This document shows, piece by piece, positions 1 through 13,300 of a stretch of 64,000 nt of DNA. The position numbers were made by a program, and so were the translations under genes. Every line of letters begins with the position of its first letter. Positions within the stretch are counted from its first letter, which is position 1. A model generated the notes under the pieces. It had not been told where the DNA came from and did no database searches. It was given only the letters and a program-made list of their open reading frames with translations. The stretch lies in contig CM021323.1 of NCBI GenBank assembly GCA_010645155.1, forward strand, positions 6,195,819 to 6,259,818, written 5' to 3'. Source of the stretch: Tigriopus japonicus. Taxonomy: Eukaryota; Arthropoda; Copepoda; Harpacticoida; Harpacticidae.

Positions 1-3000
1 AGTGACCATCATGTTCCTAGACAACCGCTTACCGTACGCAAATGGTCCCCCATGATTATGGTGGTGATGGGGTGATCCAACTGCGTAAGAGTTTCGCAGG
101 AAAGCCTTTGGTACTGGATTCACCGGACTTGGTGTAAAATTGCAATCACTCTCATGACCCTTGTTGTGAGTTTGGTAAAGGACCATAGGAGGCAAAGGTG
201 GGACAGGTGGAGGAGGAATTGATGTCTGGGGGAAAGCTGGATGAGGTGGGGAATCATTCAAGCCCGCTTGTCTGCCATCAGGCTCACCACGACTTCTAAC
301 ATAGCTTGAGAACGCTCCCGAAGCTCCATCAAGAACCAGTCCACTCTTTCGTGGAAGTGGGAATGGCGAGGTCGGTGAGACCATATCAACGGATTCATCC
401 TCGGTTTCATGCTCAGATTCAGCATCCTCCTCGGCCAAAGAGGAATTTGAACTTTCATCCACGTCGACACATCTTGGAGCATCCTGAGTATCAAAGAGCG
501 CCACCAGAGCTTGTAAAGCAAACTGGATTTGCCTCTTATTGGCAGTTTTGCCGGTTTTCAGAATGACATCGTCCTTGCCCACTTCCATGAGGTCAAATCC
601 CAAGGATGCCAACAATTCATGACAGCCCTGCAATTGCCAAAGCTTCACATTGACGGGCACTTGTACACCTGCTTCATCAGCATGCATGTTGACAGAGACA
701 GTCCTAAAGAGGGCAATTATCTCATCCGCCTCCTCCTGACTGGCCAAGAGTTTTGACAGGGCCACCCAAGAGGTTTGGGAGAGCCCCAAGATGGCTTGAA
801 GGCTCGCACTACATTGTGCCAATCTTTCACCTGGGTCACTTTGAGGAAAGAACACCGACGCGGGAATGTTGTTGGCCTCTGGCTCGAATCGAAATCCAAC
901 CGAGATTAGCAAGTCCTTCCAACCGTCGACAGATCCAACCTTGTTCTCTATGCTCTTTTGCGAGGTGTACATGGCGTTTTTGTACCCCCGATTGAGGCGT
1001 TGAAGGCTCTTTTCTACTAAGTGCAGAGTAACTCGTAATGCATCTCGACAACTCTCAGGTGTGTGCAAGATCTCCCTAAGGGCTTGACCCATGAGAGCCA
1101 CCTTGTTGGTCAGTTTGACATCGACTCCAATGATGGTAAACCCAGCCCAATTAGTGGGATTTTGAAGTTGCTTTGTGTTCTGGACTGTAGTCATAGCTTC
1201 TGCGAGGGCTTTGCTCACTCTTGAGCCTTGGAGTAAGGAGGAATAGAATGCTTTCATAATCAGTTTTACGGCAGTGCTTGGTACTGGCCACAGAGATACC
1301 ATAACGGTTTGCGCTCCGGCGGCCAAAAAGGCCCTAGTCAAGGCGATTAGACCATCTGAGGTGATTTGCCCGTGTTCATCCCTTGTATAACAACTGGAGA
1401 TAACCACTAGTTTCGCGTTGAGCCTTAGGTTGAGGATGTCTGCAGCCGTGAGTAGGAATTCTGAGAGAGAGGGCATGTCTATGGTGGACGCCACCTCCGA
1501 TCTAACGTCTTCTTCCTCATGAATGGTATCCGAATGGATGGAATAGCGCTTGTTGGCCACGCCTCCTGTCGGAGAGGTCCCACTGACTGACGATTTTGAC
1601 TCAACGAATTCGCCTGGACAAAGTACTAAAGCGGAGAGCTTCCAAGACACATGACAGGAGAAATGGATGCACTCAGCTTGGGATATCTGGCTCAGAATAG
1701 CTTCCTTTGTTGCCTTCTCAGCTGTCAGTGCTCCACTTTGCATGATTTCAGCCACAATAGAGGCCTCTTGCCCTGAAGAGGGAATATCACCCCATCCCCA
1801 TTGATCACTGATCGTGCTCGGGATCTTGGGATTTCCCACCACAATAGCCGAGGCTTGATCAGAATTCTTGCTATTCTTGGAGCGAGATGTTTTGATCGAA
1901 GTGAGTGAAGGCGACGTGATCAAGCTGAAACGCTCGCACAAACACTCGGTGGATGTGGGGCCTTTCAACATGGCGAAAGGCACGAGATAGAGATCTCCCT
2001 CCAGCACGAGCATGAGCTCACATGGATAATTTTCGGGTAGGTCGTCCTCTAAGGGTTCAATAAGTATTTTGTACAGTTTTTTCAAGCACGAAGGTCCTTG
2101 CCATCCGCGTCGAGATCGGGTACTATGTCTAGAACTGGCAGTCAAGCCACTGACAGTGCTCCCAGCCCCAACACTGCCGACGCTGAATAATGAGCTCAAT
2201 GAATATGAAGAGGCATTCAGTCTGGAGCTCCGATTCACCATCCGTAAGAATCCGGATCTATCACTCTCCTGGTTAAGCTTGTCACCCAAGGCATCCAAAT
2301 GGGAGGACCACAAGTCATCTCCGCCTCCTCCATTTTCGTTGTTCTCGTCATCTCCTCGAGCTCCAGAGTAAGTCATGTTGGAATTCTGAATTCCTAACGC
2401 CTCCCTGATGCTGTGGATGTTCTCCTCTAGCATGGCACCTTTTGACGCGTCATCCTCCTCTCCTTCCTCGGGGCTCACACAGACTTGATGGAATTTCACG
2501 ATGCCTTTGGTTGGGATGATCAACCAGACGAAGAGATAACCAGCGGCCAAGCTGTAGTATAAAACGGAGGCTTTTTGTCGATTGACCAGACTGACAATTT
2601 CATTGACAGACGACGGAGTGCTCTCATCCAGTCGACTCAAACGAGAGGTGGCATTTGACCCCGGGGAACTTTGCCGCTCCAAAAGTAGGTCCACGAATGC
2701 CCGAGTTCGAGCTCTCTCCGCCACCACAAGAGCTTCATTTTCTCGTCCCAAGAGCACCAAAACCCGTTGAAGAATATGGTAGCACTCGGTTTGAAGGTCA
2801 AAGAGCGACAATTTATAGTCCGAAGTGCCTTTGGCCTCTCGACGAAAGGCCTCGAAAAGCAGAGCAGCCCTTTCCAAATGCTCGTAGGATTGGTCCAAGT
2901 TTCTGATTTGCCAGTGAATGACCCCCAAACGATGCCGAATGCGAGCTTCGTCCTCTCTTCTATTGGATTGTTCAGCCAAATTTAGACCCCGTCCAAGATA

Positions 3001-3044
3001 CGTGATGGCTTCTTCCAGATTACCCAGACGATGTTGAAGGCGAC
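1..3044 (-). CDS. TTC28: TTC28 exon 9: 3-kb exon with CHAT domain, still open at position 1
   Basis: I read the frame (codon boundaries at 1, 4, 7 on the plus strand) line by line from 3044 to 1 and found no stop codon: 1,014 codons in one exon. It begins after an acceptor at 3045-3046 and completes a Gly codon split with exon 8 (LGG-LG|R). It carries the last TPRs, a Ser/Glu-rich linker, the CHAT domain, the conserved C-terminal region and a Pro-rich tail. Candidate CHAT dyad residues are His1518 (codon 1651-1653, context IHFSCHVSW) and Cys1605 (codon 1390-1392, context LVVISSCYTR). The stop codon and 3' UTR lie outside the window. Confidence 0.93.
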
Positions 3045-6000
3045 CTACGAAGAGAGAATTGAAGAATAAAAAAGAGGTTTATGAGAGCTGATATCCTTCA
3101 CGAACTCCCTCTAGTAGCCAATGTGCTCCTATCAAGCCTATCTAAACAATGCGTCTTCTTTTTTTGGCTTATGGTTATTTATTGGCTTGTGAAGTGGAAT
3201 CTTGCAACTGTCTGAAGGCACAGACAACGAGTAATCGCGGTGAGACTAGATTCGTTTTCCGTCTGCGGTTTACCAATGACAAGAAATTTATAACCCAGCA
3301 TTGCTATCAGATTTTTGAAGCCATGTTCTACGGCGTTTATTAAACAGAGGTCTCTTTGCTGATTGTTGAATGTCCAGTAAGCTTATTTTCTTTCCTGGCA
3401 GAGGCTCATTTGTCTGGCATTCACGAAAGGATTGACTGTATGACTCTAATATTTCAGGATTAGCTTGGCTTGACTCTCCCATTGAGATGTCGAAATTTGA
3501 AAAGAAAACTCTGAGCGAAACCACCCAATGGATGGTTTCGTGATAACAAAGAGCAGCACTCACCTAGACCCCCTAATGATCTTGTTTGGGCTGTGATGTC
3601 ATTGGTTTGTAGAGCCAAGTCCAGATAATTCTCGTGCGCAATCAGGGCCTTATCCATGTCGTCCATACCCTCGTAAGTGGCGCCTATATTGGCCATGGCC
3701 CTGATCTGACCCTCTTTGTGGTCGTTGGCTTGGGAGATATCCAGATCCAGTTGATGGTATTGCAATGCCGAGTTCCATTGAAACATTTTCTGATGAACCA
3801 TCCCCAATCCCGATGCCGATTCAGCCTCTGATAGACGGTCATTGGACGACCTAATCAGTTGAATGAGAAGAAGAAGTACGTTAGTTTGAAAGCTTTCAAT
3901 TCTAGTAGGGTCGTATCTGGTGCCGTCTCAGTTCATATTGTACTGAAAAAAAGGTAGTCGAAGTCGGACTATTCAATTGATAAAGCCCATACAGGATGAA
4001 TGAAAAGGTAGGAACGGCGATTAGATTAGACTCGAAATGAGTTCGGAGCAGATTACTGGATCTTTTCCTTACCGAGCTGAATTGAGTTGATGATCAAGAC
4101 AAGACAAAGCTTGCTCAAAGTTACCCAGGAGGGCGTGGATCTCCCCCAAATCTCCGTAGGCGGTGCCTTTAGCATTGGTTTTGGACAAATCGTGGGCCAC
4201 AACGAGACGCTTTTCAAAGCAAACCTATTTGGGAGACGAAAACAATGGAACAACGTAATTACAGGCACTCGAATCGCATTCTTTCAAACGTCCTTACCAA
4301 AGCTTGTTGAAGGTTTCCTAGGTTCTTATGGGCCAATCCAAGTTCTCGATAGGCTCGATCTTGGTCTTTGATGGCCTTTAACTTCAAGCTGATGTCGAGA
4401 TGGTGCTCGTGACATTTGATGGCCTCCTCATAATCTCCTAAGGCCTCATAGCATGATCCCAGATTACCGTAGGCCCGACCCTTTTCCAGTAAGAAATTGG
4501 GAGGCGATGAGGGCGATATGACTTGTTCAAGAGCTGCTAATTGTTGCTCAAAGCATCCAATGGCCTCTTCGTGTCGACCCAAATTGATCTTGGTGAGGCC
4601 CAGATTGCCCTGAGATTGGGCTTCCATGGCCGAGTCTTTGATATCTTGGGCTCGTTCGAGTTGCTCTTGGTAGCATTTCATGGCATTGATGTAGTTCCCT
4701 AACGAGAGATGTACGGCCCCAAGGTTCCCGTGGGCTTTGCACTCCCCTCTCATATCCCCAATGTCTTGAAGAATAGAGAGTTCCTGAAACGAAGAACGAC
4801 GGTAACTCTTCATTTTCCCTCCAAATTCACTTCAAACAAGATTTCTTTCATCTGTGACAACGGGCGATTATCTCTTGTGATAGAGAACAAACGCCAAAAG
4901 TCAAGTCAACACGGCCATTAAACTCAGAATCCCGACAGCTCTCATCCTCTTTCTTTTTGCCCTTCAGGAACGGGAGCTCGGAATTATTTAGAGTTATGAG
5001 TTGAAGATTTAAAAGCTCCAACATCTGGTTGTTGATCGGGCGGCAATTTAAACGTCACAAAAGAATGTGGCATTTTTGCCCTCCGTTTGCAAGCCTCGGC
5101 ACAAAAATGATCCATTAAAGGGCGATGAATTGTGACAAAGGGGAACTGGCAAGAGCTAACAACAATCCCAGGTTTGGGCTCTACATAATTCTTCCAGCAC
5201 AATATGTAGATTCAATCGCACGGAAAAAGGTTAGATCCTTTGATTTCATGTCTTGCAAGACTCCCCTCCTCTGATTGCACCCTGTCATTTGAAAGAACTC
5301 GCCTTCAGATAGACACAAAAAAACGTCTGAAATTCTTGCCTTTGGATCTGATCACAACTGGAGTTGTGAATCATCAATCACATTTGCACCTTGAAAGCCG
5401 TTCTATGGCCATACTACTTCGTTGAGGTCACTCGTGTGTTTGAAACACTGGAGGAATGAGGTCAAAACCCGCAGTAAAAGAAGTGCTTGTGGTCAGATTC
5501 GGAGTAAATTACGGTTTAAAAACCAGGAGAGAATGATAAGATCTTGGTTAAATTGTACTTCAAGGCCCGAGGGCCAATTCATGTCAAGTCTTCTTCGATC
5601 AAATATCATGCGATCCTCGTCGCCAACGAGGAGGACAGATGATTCCCACTTGTAAATTTGTAATTTTCAATCGTTGAGCACCAAGATTTGCGTGTCTTTG
5701 TGCGTGGGCACAGATTCAAAGATATGAGCATTGACCAAAAATGGAAGCCGCCGTTTATTCCGAAGACATCCCCCTACATACAAGAGCGGAATTGGATAAT
5801 GAGAGGGCTCATACTCATAGGGCAATGCACATAAAACCATTGTTGTCCAAGACCTTGAGTTCTGTACCATCGCATCAATGTGCTCTACAACGATACCCTC
5901 TCCGTTCAATTTCAATGCTTACAACCACAGGAAACGGGGGATATTCTAAGTAGCCATTGTTGGTGTTGTCTCCTTCGTTCAGGAATGACTTCATCAAAAT

Positions 6001-9000
6001 GTAAATGATACACATTCTCCCGTTGAAATGAATCGTTAAACAGATTGTCTCAGCGGGTGTCGTTGAGTGCTCAGTTGTCTGGTTGGTTTCACACCTACCT
6101 GAGTATGAAATCCCAGGGCCTTGTCGTACAATTTGGCGTGGCGGTGGCAGATCCCCAGGGAGCCATAGGCTGAGGCTTCAAAGCCTTTATCCCTGATTTG
6201 TTTGGCCAGTCCGAGTTGTTTTTGGTAGACGGAGATGGCCTCCTCCAGTTGGTCTTCCATCTTGAGGAGAACATCGCCCATATTGCCCAATGCTCTGAAC
6301 TTGCCCTGGTTGTGCTTCATGACTTGGGCAATGGCTAGAGGCGAAAGAGAAGAAAGAATACGGCGTTACATTCTATCTACGTATGTAGAGAGTGAGGAGC
6401 ACGGAGAGAACCAGAGAGCAAGCAGCCAGTGAAGGGAAAAACTATGATTAATGATCTTGAAATTCAATTATACCCTACAATATTTTGTGTGCTGCTCAAC
6501 GGTAAAGACGAGTGACGGTTCAATGCATCCTCTGGAATGTGGCGGATTATGAAGTTATGACTCTTAGGAGGCTTGAGCAAATCTGTCTAATATCATGGCT
6601 AAACGTTCTGTGCCAACTTGTAAACTGCACCCAATTGAAAGCTCATTTGGCAATTTAGTCGTCATATTATCCCGTCACAGAAAGGGCCACGCTTAGTTGG
6701 TTGCTTAGTTGGTTGGCACAGAAGGAGGAGCGGATGGATAGAAAAAAATAGGAACTCACCCAAGAAGTACTTTTGACATTCCAGTGCACTCTCAAAGTTG
6801 CCAATGGCCAGGTGGGCCAGGCCCAAATTGCAATAAGCGCGGCCCATGTTCATGCGATCTTGTTGATCTCGAGCGAGTGCCAAGTCTTGATCGTAATAAC
6901 GAATGGCTTCTTTGTAATTCCCCAGGCAATAATGGGCATAGCCGAGAAAATGGCAAGCTTTGGCTTCGCCTTCCACATCGTTCAATTCTTGGGAGAGCAT
7001 CAAATAGTTCTCGTAGAAGGGCACAGCCTGGGTGAACTCACCGCTTGAGGAATGACAATTACCCAGGTTACACAGGGCCAGGGCCTCACCAGCCGAATCT
7101 TTTAGCTCGCGGGCAATATTCAAATGACTATGATAGTGCACGAGAGCCATCTCATGCATGGACAGGGCCTGATAGGCGACGGCTAGATTGCCATGGGTCG
7201 ATGCCTCTGAATTTCGATCACACACTTCCTTGGAAATGGTGAGCTCTTGTTTGTGATACTTGATAGCTTGCTCGTAGAATCCACTGGCTGAGTAGGCGTT
7301 CCCGATGTTGCCAAAGGCGCGACCCATTCCCGCCCGGTCGTGCAACATTCGGGCAATGTTGAGATGGGCCTGGTGGAGTTTAAGTGCCGCGTCATGGTCG
7401 CCACATAATTGGTAGACGATGCCCAAATTGGAGCAGGCTCGGCCCTCGGCCACCTTGTCTTTGGTGACCAGCGCCATGTCCAACTGCTTCTCGTGCCAGA
7501 CTTTGGCTTGGAGGTGTTGTCCCATGCAACGGGCTGCGTGTCCAAGTCCGGCATAAGCTCGAGCTTCTATGGCTTTGTCCTTAAGCTCTTGGGCCAAATG
7601 TAACACCTGATTATGAAACATCACGGCCTGCTCATAACTTCGCTTGTAATGATAGGCTGATCCCAAGTTGCTGTAGGCTCTGGCCTCTTCCACCTTGTTG
7701 GCTAGTGACTTGGCAATTTCCAGATGCTTGGTGTGACACTCCACCGACTTCTCGAAATCCCCCATAGCCAGATAAACTGCCCCCACGTTGCCAGTCTCAC
7801 GTGCTTCTTGCACCCTATCGTTTAATTGTTGCACTAACTCCACGCATTGTTTATGGGAGGCCAGGGCATTAGCATAATCTCCTGTGGCCGTATAGACGTG
7901 CCCGAGGCTGGTAAGGGCGGTGGAAGCCGCATGCGAGTCTTTGCATTTCATGGCAAGCACTAATTGATATCGATGCGAGGTGAGGGCTTCCTTGTAGTTG
8001 CCTTTGCTAAAGTAGGCCGATCCAAGATTGCCATGGGCTCGACACTCCCCGGGAATGTCTGACAACTGTTTGGCCACCACCAAGTCTTGCTGCATGTAAC
8101 CAATTGCCTGAAAATACGAACGACTCGGACATTGACAAGTGGTACCATCACATCAGAACATGGACAGATGGTTATCGGGATGGCCCCCTCCTTGCAAGAG
8201 GATCGCTCTTGAATGGGAGGATTGATCCCCGTATCAAAATCCCTTTGGAATGCATTTTCAGGTTCAGACCAACCTTAATCAAGGGTCGCAAATCATTTGC
8301 ATCGTGTCGCTGGCTAACGTTTCAAAAGAAACTCGGAAGCTCACCTTATCGAGGCTATTCAAAGCCCAATAGGCAGAGGACAGGGCGGAGAAGACGGATC
8401 CCCGAAGCTTCAAACTGCACGTCCCAATTTTGAGAGCACTTTCCAACACCTCGACTGCACTCGAGTACTTTCCTTGCGCCAGAAGCTCTTGGCCAATCAC
8501 AGAAATGATGACAAAAGGCGACTTGTCCAACTTCATCATCTGAAGTTGCCGATATGTGGGCTCCAAGGTTCCTGCAAGGGAAGCAACAAAGCCATAGAAT
8601 GCCGGTGTTGCAACTTGAATGTCACATAATCATCATTATCGTCTTTAGTGTGTATGATACCTTTGAGTGGTGATTTCATGGCCGCCTCAATGAGTCCAGC
8701 CAGGAGTTGCAACGATTTGGGATCCTGAGTCAATCCATTAGCAAATGCGGCCAAAGCGTCCGAGTGCTTGCCTAAGCATTGCAGAGCCACACCTTGGCGA
8801 TAATAGGCCTGTAACACATCATGGGAAAAGACATGATAGAAATGCAAGATAAATTATCAATAATTATGAGCTAGATAGCTCGAGAGGCACTCAAACTTTG
8901 GTGGGAGGGCTATCCGGAAAAACTTCACGAGATTTCTCATCCAGATAGGATCTGGTTTGCTTTGCCAATGGCTTCACAAACGAGCTCGTTTCTGACCGCA

Positions 9001-10360
9001 GTGTTTTCTTCTGAGTGGCCAAAACTACTTGTTCTCCAAAAGGGCCGATAAGCCAAACTGAGGGCAATTAAAAGCCAAAAAAGAGAGATGCATCTTGCAT
9101 ATTTCTTGCTTTTCCAAGACTTTTTACTCCTCAAATTCCTCTGGTTTTTGCCATTCTCTTTCTCCATCACCAAGAATGGGTGGCATTGGGTGCCAAAACA
9201 CTCGAATGTTTTCTCCTGATCTTTTTTATCATTCCCTGCCCAAGGAACTGGGGTGGTCAATTAATGACCTGGAATTCCTCCTCATCAGACCTGTTTCGAT
9301 TAATCTTCCGAAATGGCCGCCCACTTCCGATTGAACATTGAGAATGTATTATCTCGACTTCAAGTGCCCCATCCATCCCTTAAACTAAAAGTTTGGCCCT
9401 CTTGAACCAAGGGGAGAAATGGGATGCATTCATAGTTGCTCAGCCTCAATGCAATGATCCAGGTCTCGATAGATTATCTTTGGCCATTGTACGGACTCAA
9501 AAGCACACGAAACTGCTTGGGATTGAACAGATCGCATTGTGACAATCACGAGAGCATGAGACGCTGTACTGTAGTATAGTATTCCCTCGCCATCGCCTCT
9601 TCGTCCTTCGTTTCACTAAAGCATGTCATTTTGATCAAAGAAAAGGGCAAGCATCGTCATCATCATCATCATCGTCATTTGAGGAATGGATTCGATTATT
9701 ATCGTTGGATGGAGATTGGTCTCGAACCCTCTTGCCATTGACATCCTTGGCTTTCAAAAATTGAGGGCAATTCTCCTGACGAGGAGAAATTTCAAACATT
9801 CCAAGCCCCAGATCCATTACCAATTCATTAGCTCGCTCTCCAAAACCCATAAAAGGGTCATTTAGGCCAAGCTTCGGCAACAAGAGCCCATCTCCAGCTT
9901 TGGGTTTCATCTTCTTTCGAAAATACTTTGCATTTGATCGACTCTCATAAACGAGGCCAAGGAACGACGATGCCCATTCTCTGGCTCAACCAAGGGTCTT
10001 TGTCTCGAAACATTCTTAGGTGGCATTAAAAGACATGGCTGAGATAGTTAAACTTTAAAAGCTTCTCTTTTTTCTTTAACTCACCTTGGGCCACTCAGGG
10101 TTCAGATCTCGCGCACGAATGGCGTCCTGCAAGGCTTTGGGGAACTGTCCCATTTTGATGTATGCAGCCGATCGGTTCGAATGGAGGATGTGATTGCCCG
10201 GGTCCAAAGCAATTGCCTCAGTGTACAATCGAACTGCCAGTTTGAAATCTCCCGCTTGGCAGGCGTGATTCGAATCCCGGACCTTTTCCAGAAAGAGCGT
10301 TTTGTTCGCATTGTCCGACATGGCAGCCGAGAGTGCCAATGAAGGTGATTGGCCGTCCAT
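1..10360 (-). CDS. TTC28: TTC28 orthologue: TPR-array plus CHAT-domain protein (3' end beyond window)
   Basis: Nine exons, all with canonical splice sites: 10085-10360, 8661-8808, 8345-8571, 6760-8107, 6099-6334, 4298-4783, 4073-4224, 3564-3850 and 1-3044. Phases join cleanly and give 2,068 residues before the window edge; human TTC28 has about 2,480. The chosen ATG is at 10360, 15 nt inside a good acceptor (AG at 10376-10377), so a non-coding first exon probably lies upstream. A second in-frame Met follows 13 codons later. The order is an N-terminal TPR block (LEKVRDSNHACQAGDFKLAV, then NRSAAYIKMGQ), a long array of about 40-residue TPR units through exons 2-9 (residues ~100-1150), a linker, a CHAT domain (residues ~1369-1700), a conserved post-CHAT region (GFDLMEVGKDDVILKTGK) and a Pro/His-rich tail. 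Family knowledge: TTC28 acts at the spindle midzone and midbody with Aurora B. Identity is very secure from near-continuous similarity to the remembered human protein. Confidence 0.95.
9635..9985 (-). CDS. Doubtful ORF inside TTC28 intron 1 (acidic C-terminus)
   Basis: A frame of 116 codons opens after a TGA at 9986-9988; its first Met is at 9910 (91 aa). It lies on the coding strand of TTC28 within intron 1. The composition is protein-like (for example GLVYESRSNAKYFRKK, then LLLPKLGLNDPFMGFGERA) and it ends in a run of eight Asp encoded by a (TCA)n microsatellite at about 9654-9678, followed by ACPFL and stop. No acceptor was found that keeps phase 0 with TTC28 exon 1, so an alternative TTC28 terminal exon is not supported. 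It may be a nested gene, a remnant or chance. I recognise no family. Confidence 0.2.
   Translation of the reverse strand, partial: AREWASSFLGLVYESRSNAKYFRKKMKPKAGDGLLLPKLGLNDPFMGFGERANELVMDLGLGMFEISPRQENCPQFLKAKDVNGKRVRDQSPSNDNNRIHSSNDDDDDDDDACPFL
9654..9678. repeat. (TCA)n microsatellite
   Basis: A tandem trinucleotide tract (TCA units with one CG interruption at its end) in TTC28 intron 1. On the minus strand it reads as GAT codons and gives the poly-Asp end of the doubtful ORF there. Confidence 0.8.
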
Positions 10361-10377
10361 TGTCACGAGAATGATCT

Positions 10378-13300
10378 GAAATGAACAAAATGAGGGGAAT
10401 TCAAAACTCGTGTTTGCGTCATAAGAGATGGAAATTGGGCGTCCAGCACCTTGTTCGCTACCCAACCAACGAAGACCTGGACTAGCTTCTCGGAACAAGT
10501 GAAGCTCGATGTGGTACATCATTCAAAACGGCCTTTGTCCAAGTGTCAAGAATGAATCATCTAATGGGACATGAGTGTTATGGATGGGCCCCGAGGAAAA
10601 ACAGTTTGGGGTTACTGGTTCATTCATCAATAGCGATGCGGGAATAGACTCGTTTTATCGTTCTATCGGAACTCAAAAGAACAATTTTGGGGCCCGTCAA
10701 CGATAAAATGCCGTGACTTGAGCAATCATCAGCTGGTACGAGTCGATAATGACGGCTTGCCTTTACTGGCTGGCTATGGTCACTTTTTTGTCTTTCCAAG
10801 ATCGCCACCATAAAAACCGGCCAAGAACTGGAAGAACCACATCGTCTCTAACACCTAATCCGTCAGTAACCGTATGCAATTGAGCATTCCTCCATGATTT
10901 CGAGGGTTCTTTCGCGTTTTGACTTGGCTTCTAAGTACGTGTAGTATGAATATTTCATATTGCGCTCCAGACGCTGGATCAATCTTGAGAGGGTGCTTCA
11001 AGTTTCCAAGCCAATGATGATATTAACTTTCACCAAGATTTTGGGGAGGTAAAAAAGGCGCCCATTGTTCTTGGCTTTTATTAATTATCCATCGGAAACT
11101 TCCGTTCGTCTTGGTGTTCAGTCACGGTTGTCAATCAATTTCAAGCTTCAAGGAAGTTGTACAATAGCTCAAAGAAATTAAACCAAGACAGTCTGGATGG
11201 TGAACATGCCCGCGTTCAAGATTGCACATTGTGTTTCAAAAACACAAAAAACGACAATCAATAGAATCCGATACTGTTTTAAGCCTTTGACAAGAAGACG
11301 ATGAAAGACAAAGAACCTCGGCAATTCACCCACAGGCTACTGAGGCATAATCCTGTGATTTTTCATCCTCCTCAAGTTCAAACTGAACATTAAGGAATGC
11401 ATCCAGGGCATAGTTTAGGGTGGCAAAGCCAGAAGAATACTAATTATATGGTGCCTTATTGCCTTTTCCGAGGCGTGTTCTAATGTGCGTCAGTGGCCTA
11501 GAAAAACGAAACGAATACTTCTTCCTCAGCAAGGCTATTGGCCAATCTCGACATTTGAACACTCAAGGGAAGAAATCTGTCCATCGCTGTAATTCATTTC
11601 GTGTTTCAAAATAGGTTCCGCCTTTGCTTACGATTGGATTGCCATTGTTGTTTTACGTTTTTTTGGCTGGCCCATGCATGATTAAGAAGTCCGTCAAGGA
11701 CACCTTGGAATTGGTGTGAGGAGGCACCTCAAGACATGCGTTTTTTCCCCGCGTAAATGGGTTTTGAAAAAAGAAATGGGAAAATAGAGGCGGTGCCGCA
11801 CTTTCTGCGAAAAGAACGCCATGAGAAGACCCGATTGAACAAAGGGATGACGAAAGAGAGGTTCGTTCACTTTTTGTGATCATCGAAAATGCCCAGATAG
11901 CTCGTGGATACGACATTGGATGAATGAATGCATCAGGTGCTAAACCATCTTTGGTCACCTTCATCACCGAACTGTAATTCCTTATTTGCCGAGCGGATAA
12001 AATTTGCACCCTCGATACGTACGGTTGGTATTCTCTTGTTGCAATGGAATGAAAACGGAATGGAGAACGATCGTTTGAGGGCATTCAATAACTCCCGTGA
12101 CAGATTTCACTTTTTCATGCCCAACTAGTCGTGTGTTGTAGCCTTATAAGCCACTTTGAGAGATTGGGTCTGGCGGTGGGCCCCCCTATCAGGGCCTCGG
12201 GTTAGAAGGTGGCAATTATTCTAATGGCTAAACCTTGAATTGATTGCCTCTTGTGGTTAGAGCTCAATGTTCACCTTGTGGAACACCATCAAAGAGAAGG
12301 ATTTGAACGTGCCCACCAATTCGGAGAAGAAGGCACTTTCATTTGTCAAAATGGCGTGAGAGACATGCGATATTAGCGGCTACGGTACTTGACCGAATCT
12401 TGAGTCGATTCTCGTTGGCCTCAAGAACACACATACATTTACACGTATGTACATATTCGCGTACTCTGGCCTGATTTATCTGCTCAAAAATCTTCCCCTT
12501 CGAAATATCATCCAAGGACGTCCAGAAATCAAAGAAGCAATTAGACCAGATTCGAGACGCGAGAATGACTCCCGAAATTCCTCTCAAACCATCATCACCA
12601 TCTCCACCACCACCATGGCCACCATTACTACAACCACATGGGTCTGTCTTACTCATGTCATTGTTAGGGGCGCCTTGATTCCTCTCTCAGACCATCTCCC
12701 TTCACTTCTCCCCAATCTCCAACTGTCGCTCCTTCTAAGATTTGGCGGATACGTACGACGAGCTCGAGATCTGGTCTGAAAGTAAGAACTAGGCCAAGAA
12801 ATACGGTTTAGGCATTATGTTGCCATATTGCACCCGCACATCCACTATTTCGCTTGAAGGGGCCCCAAAGATGGAATTCCAGAGGCCCTTTTCCTTGCCA
12901 TCTTTTTTAGTTGGAGAGGAAAGGAAGAAAGCGATTGTAATCATTTTATTTGGCGAGAGTAATGATGATTGCCAGATATCGTCACCATAGCAGGTACGAA
13001 TGCGTACAACTGTTAAAAGATAATATCCGAGATTAGATGGAAGCTGTCCGGGCTCGTTTCGGATCTTTTCAATTGAATGCAGGTGTCACTTATCATCCTG
13101 TATAACAAGTCATCAAAACTTGATTTGCACCGACGAGCGAAAAAAACTCATCCAACCACAAAGTGTCCTAACAACGGCACAATCAGCTGAGGGGTTTATT
13201 CGCCATAAGTTTGAAACGGATAAGTGCATTTCTGAAGTCAGTCAAATCAAATCCTGGAATGTCTTTCCTCGATTTTCATCCATCTTGTAACGAAGGGACA

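Noticed and set aside
10262..10290. GATTCGAATCCC, resembling a tRNA B box
   Set aside because: It lies inside TTC28 exon 1 coding sequence, and no A box or cloverleaf can be built around it.
10361..10522. Upstream extension of the TTC28 frame to an ATG at 10522
   Set aside because: A clear acceptor sits at 10376-10377 between that ATG and the chosen start, and the extra residues show no similarity to TTC28; they are probably intron sequence.
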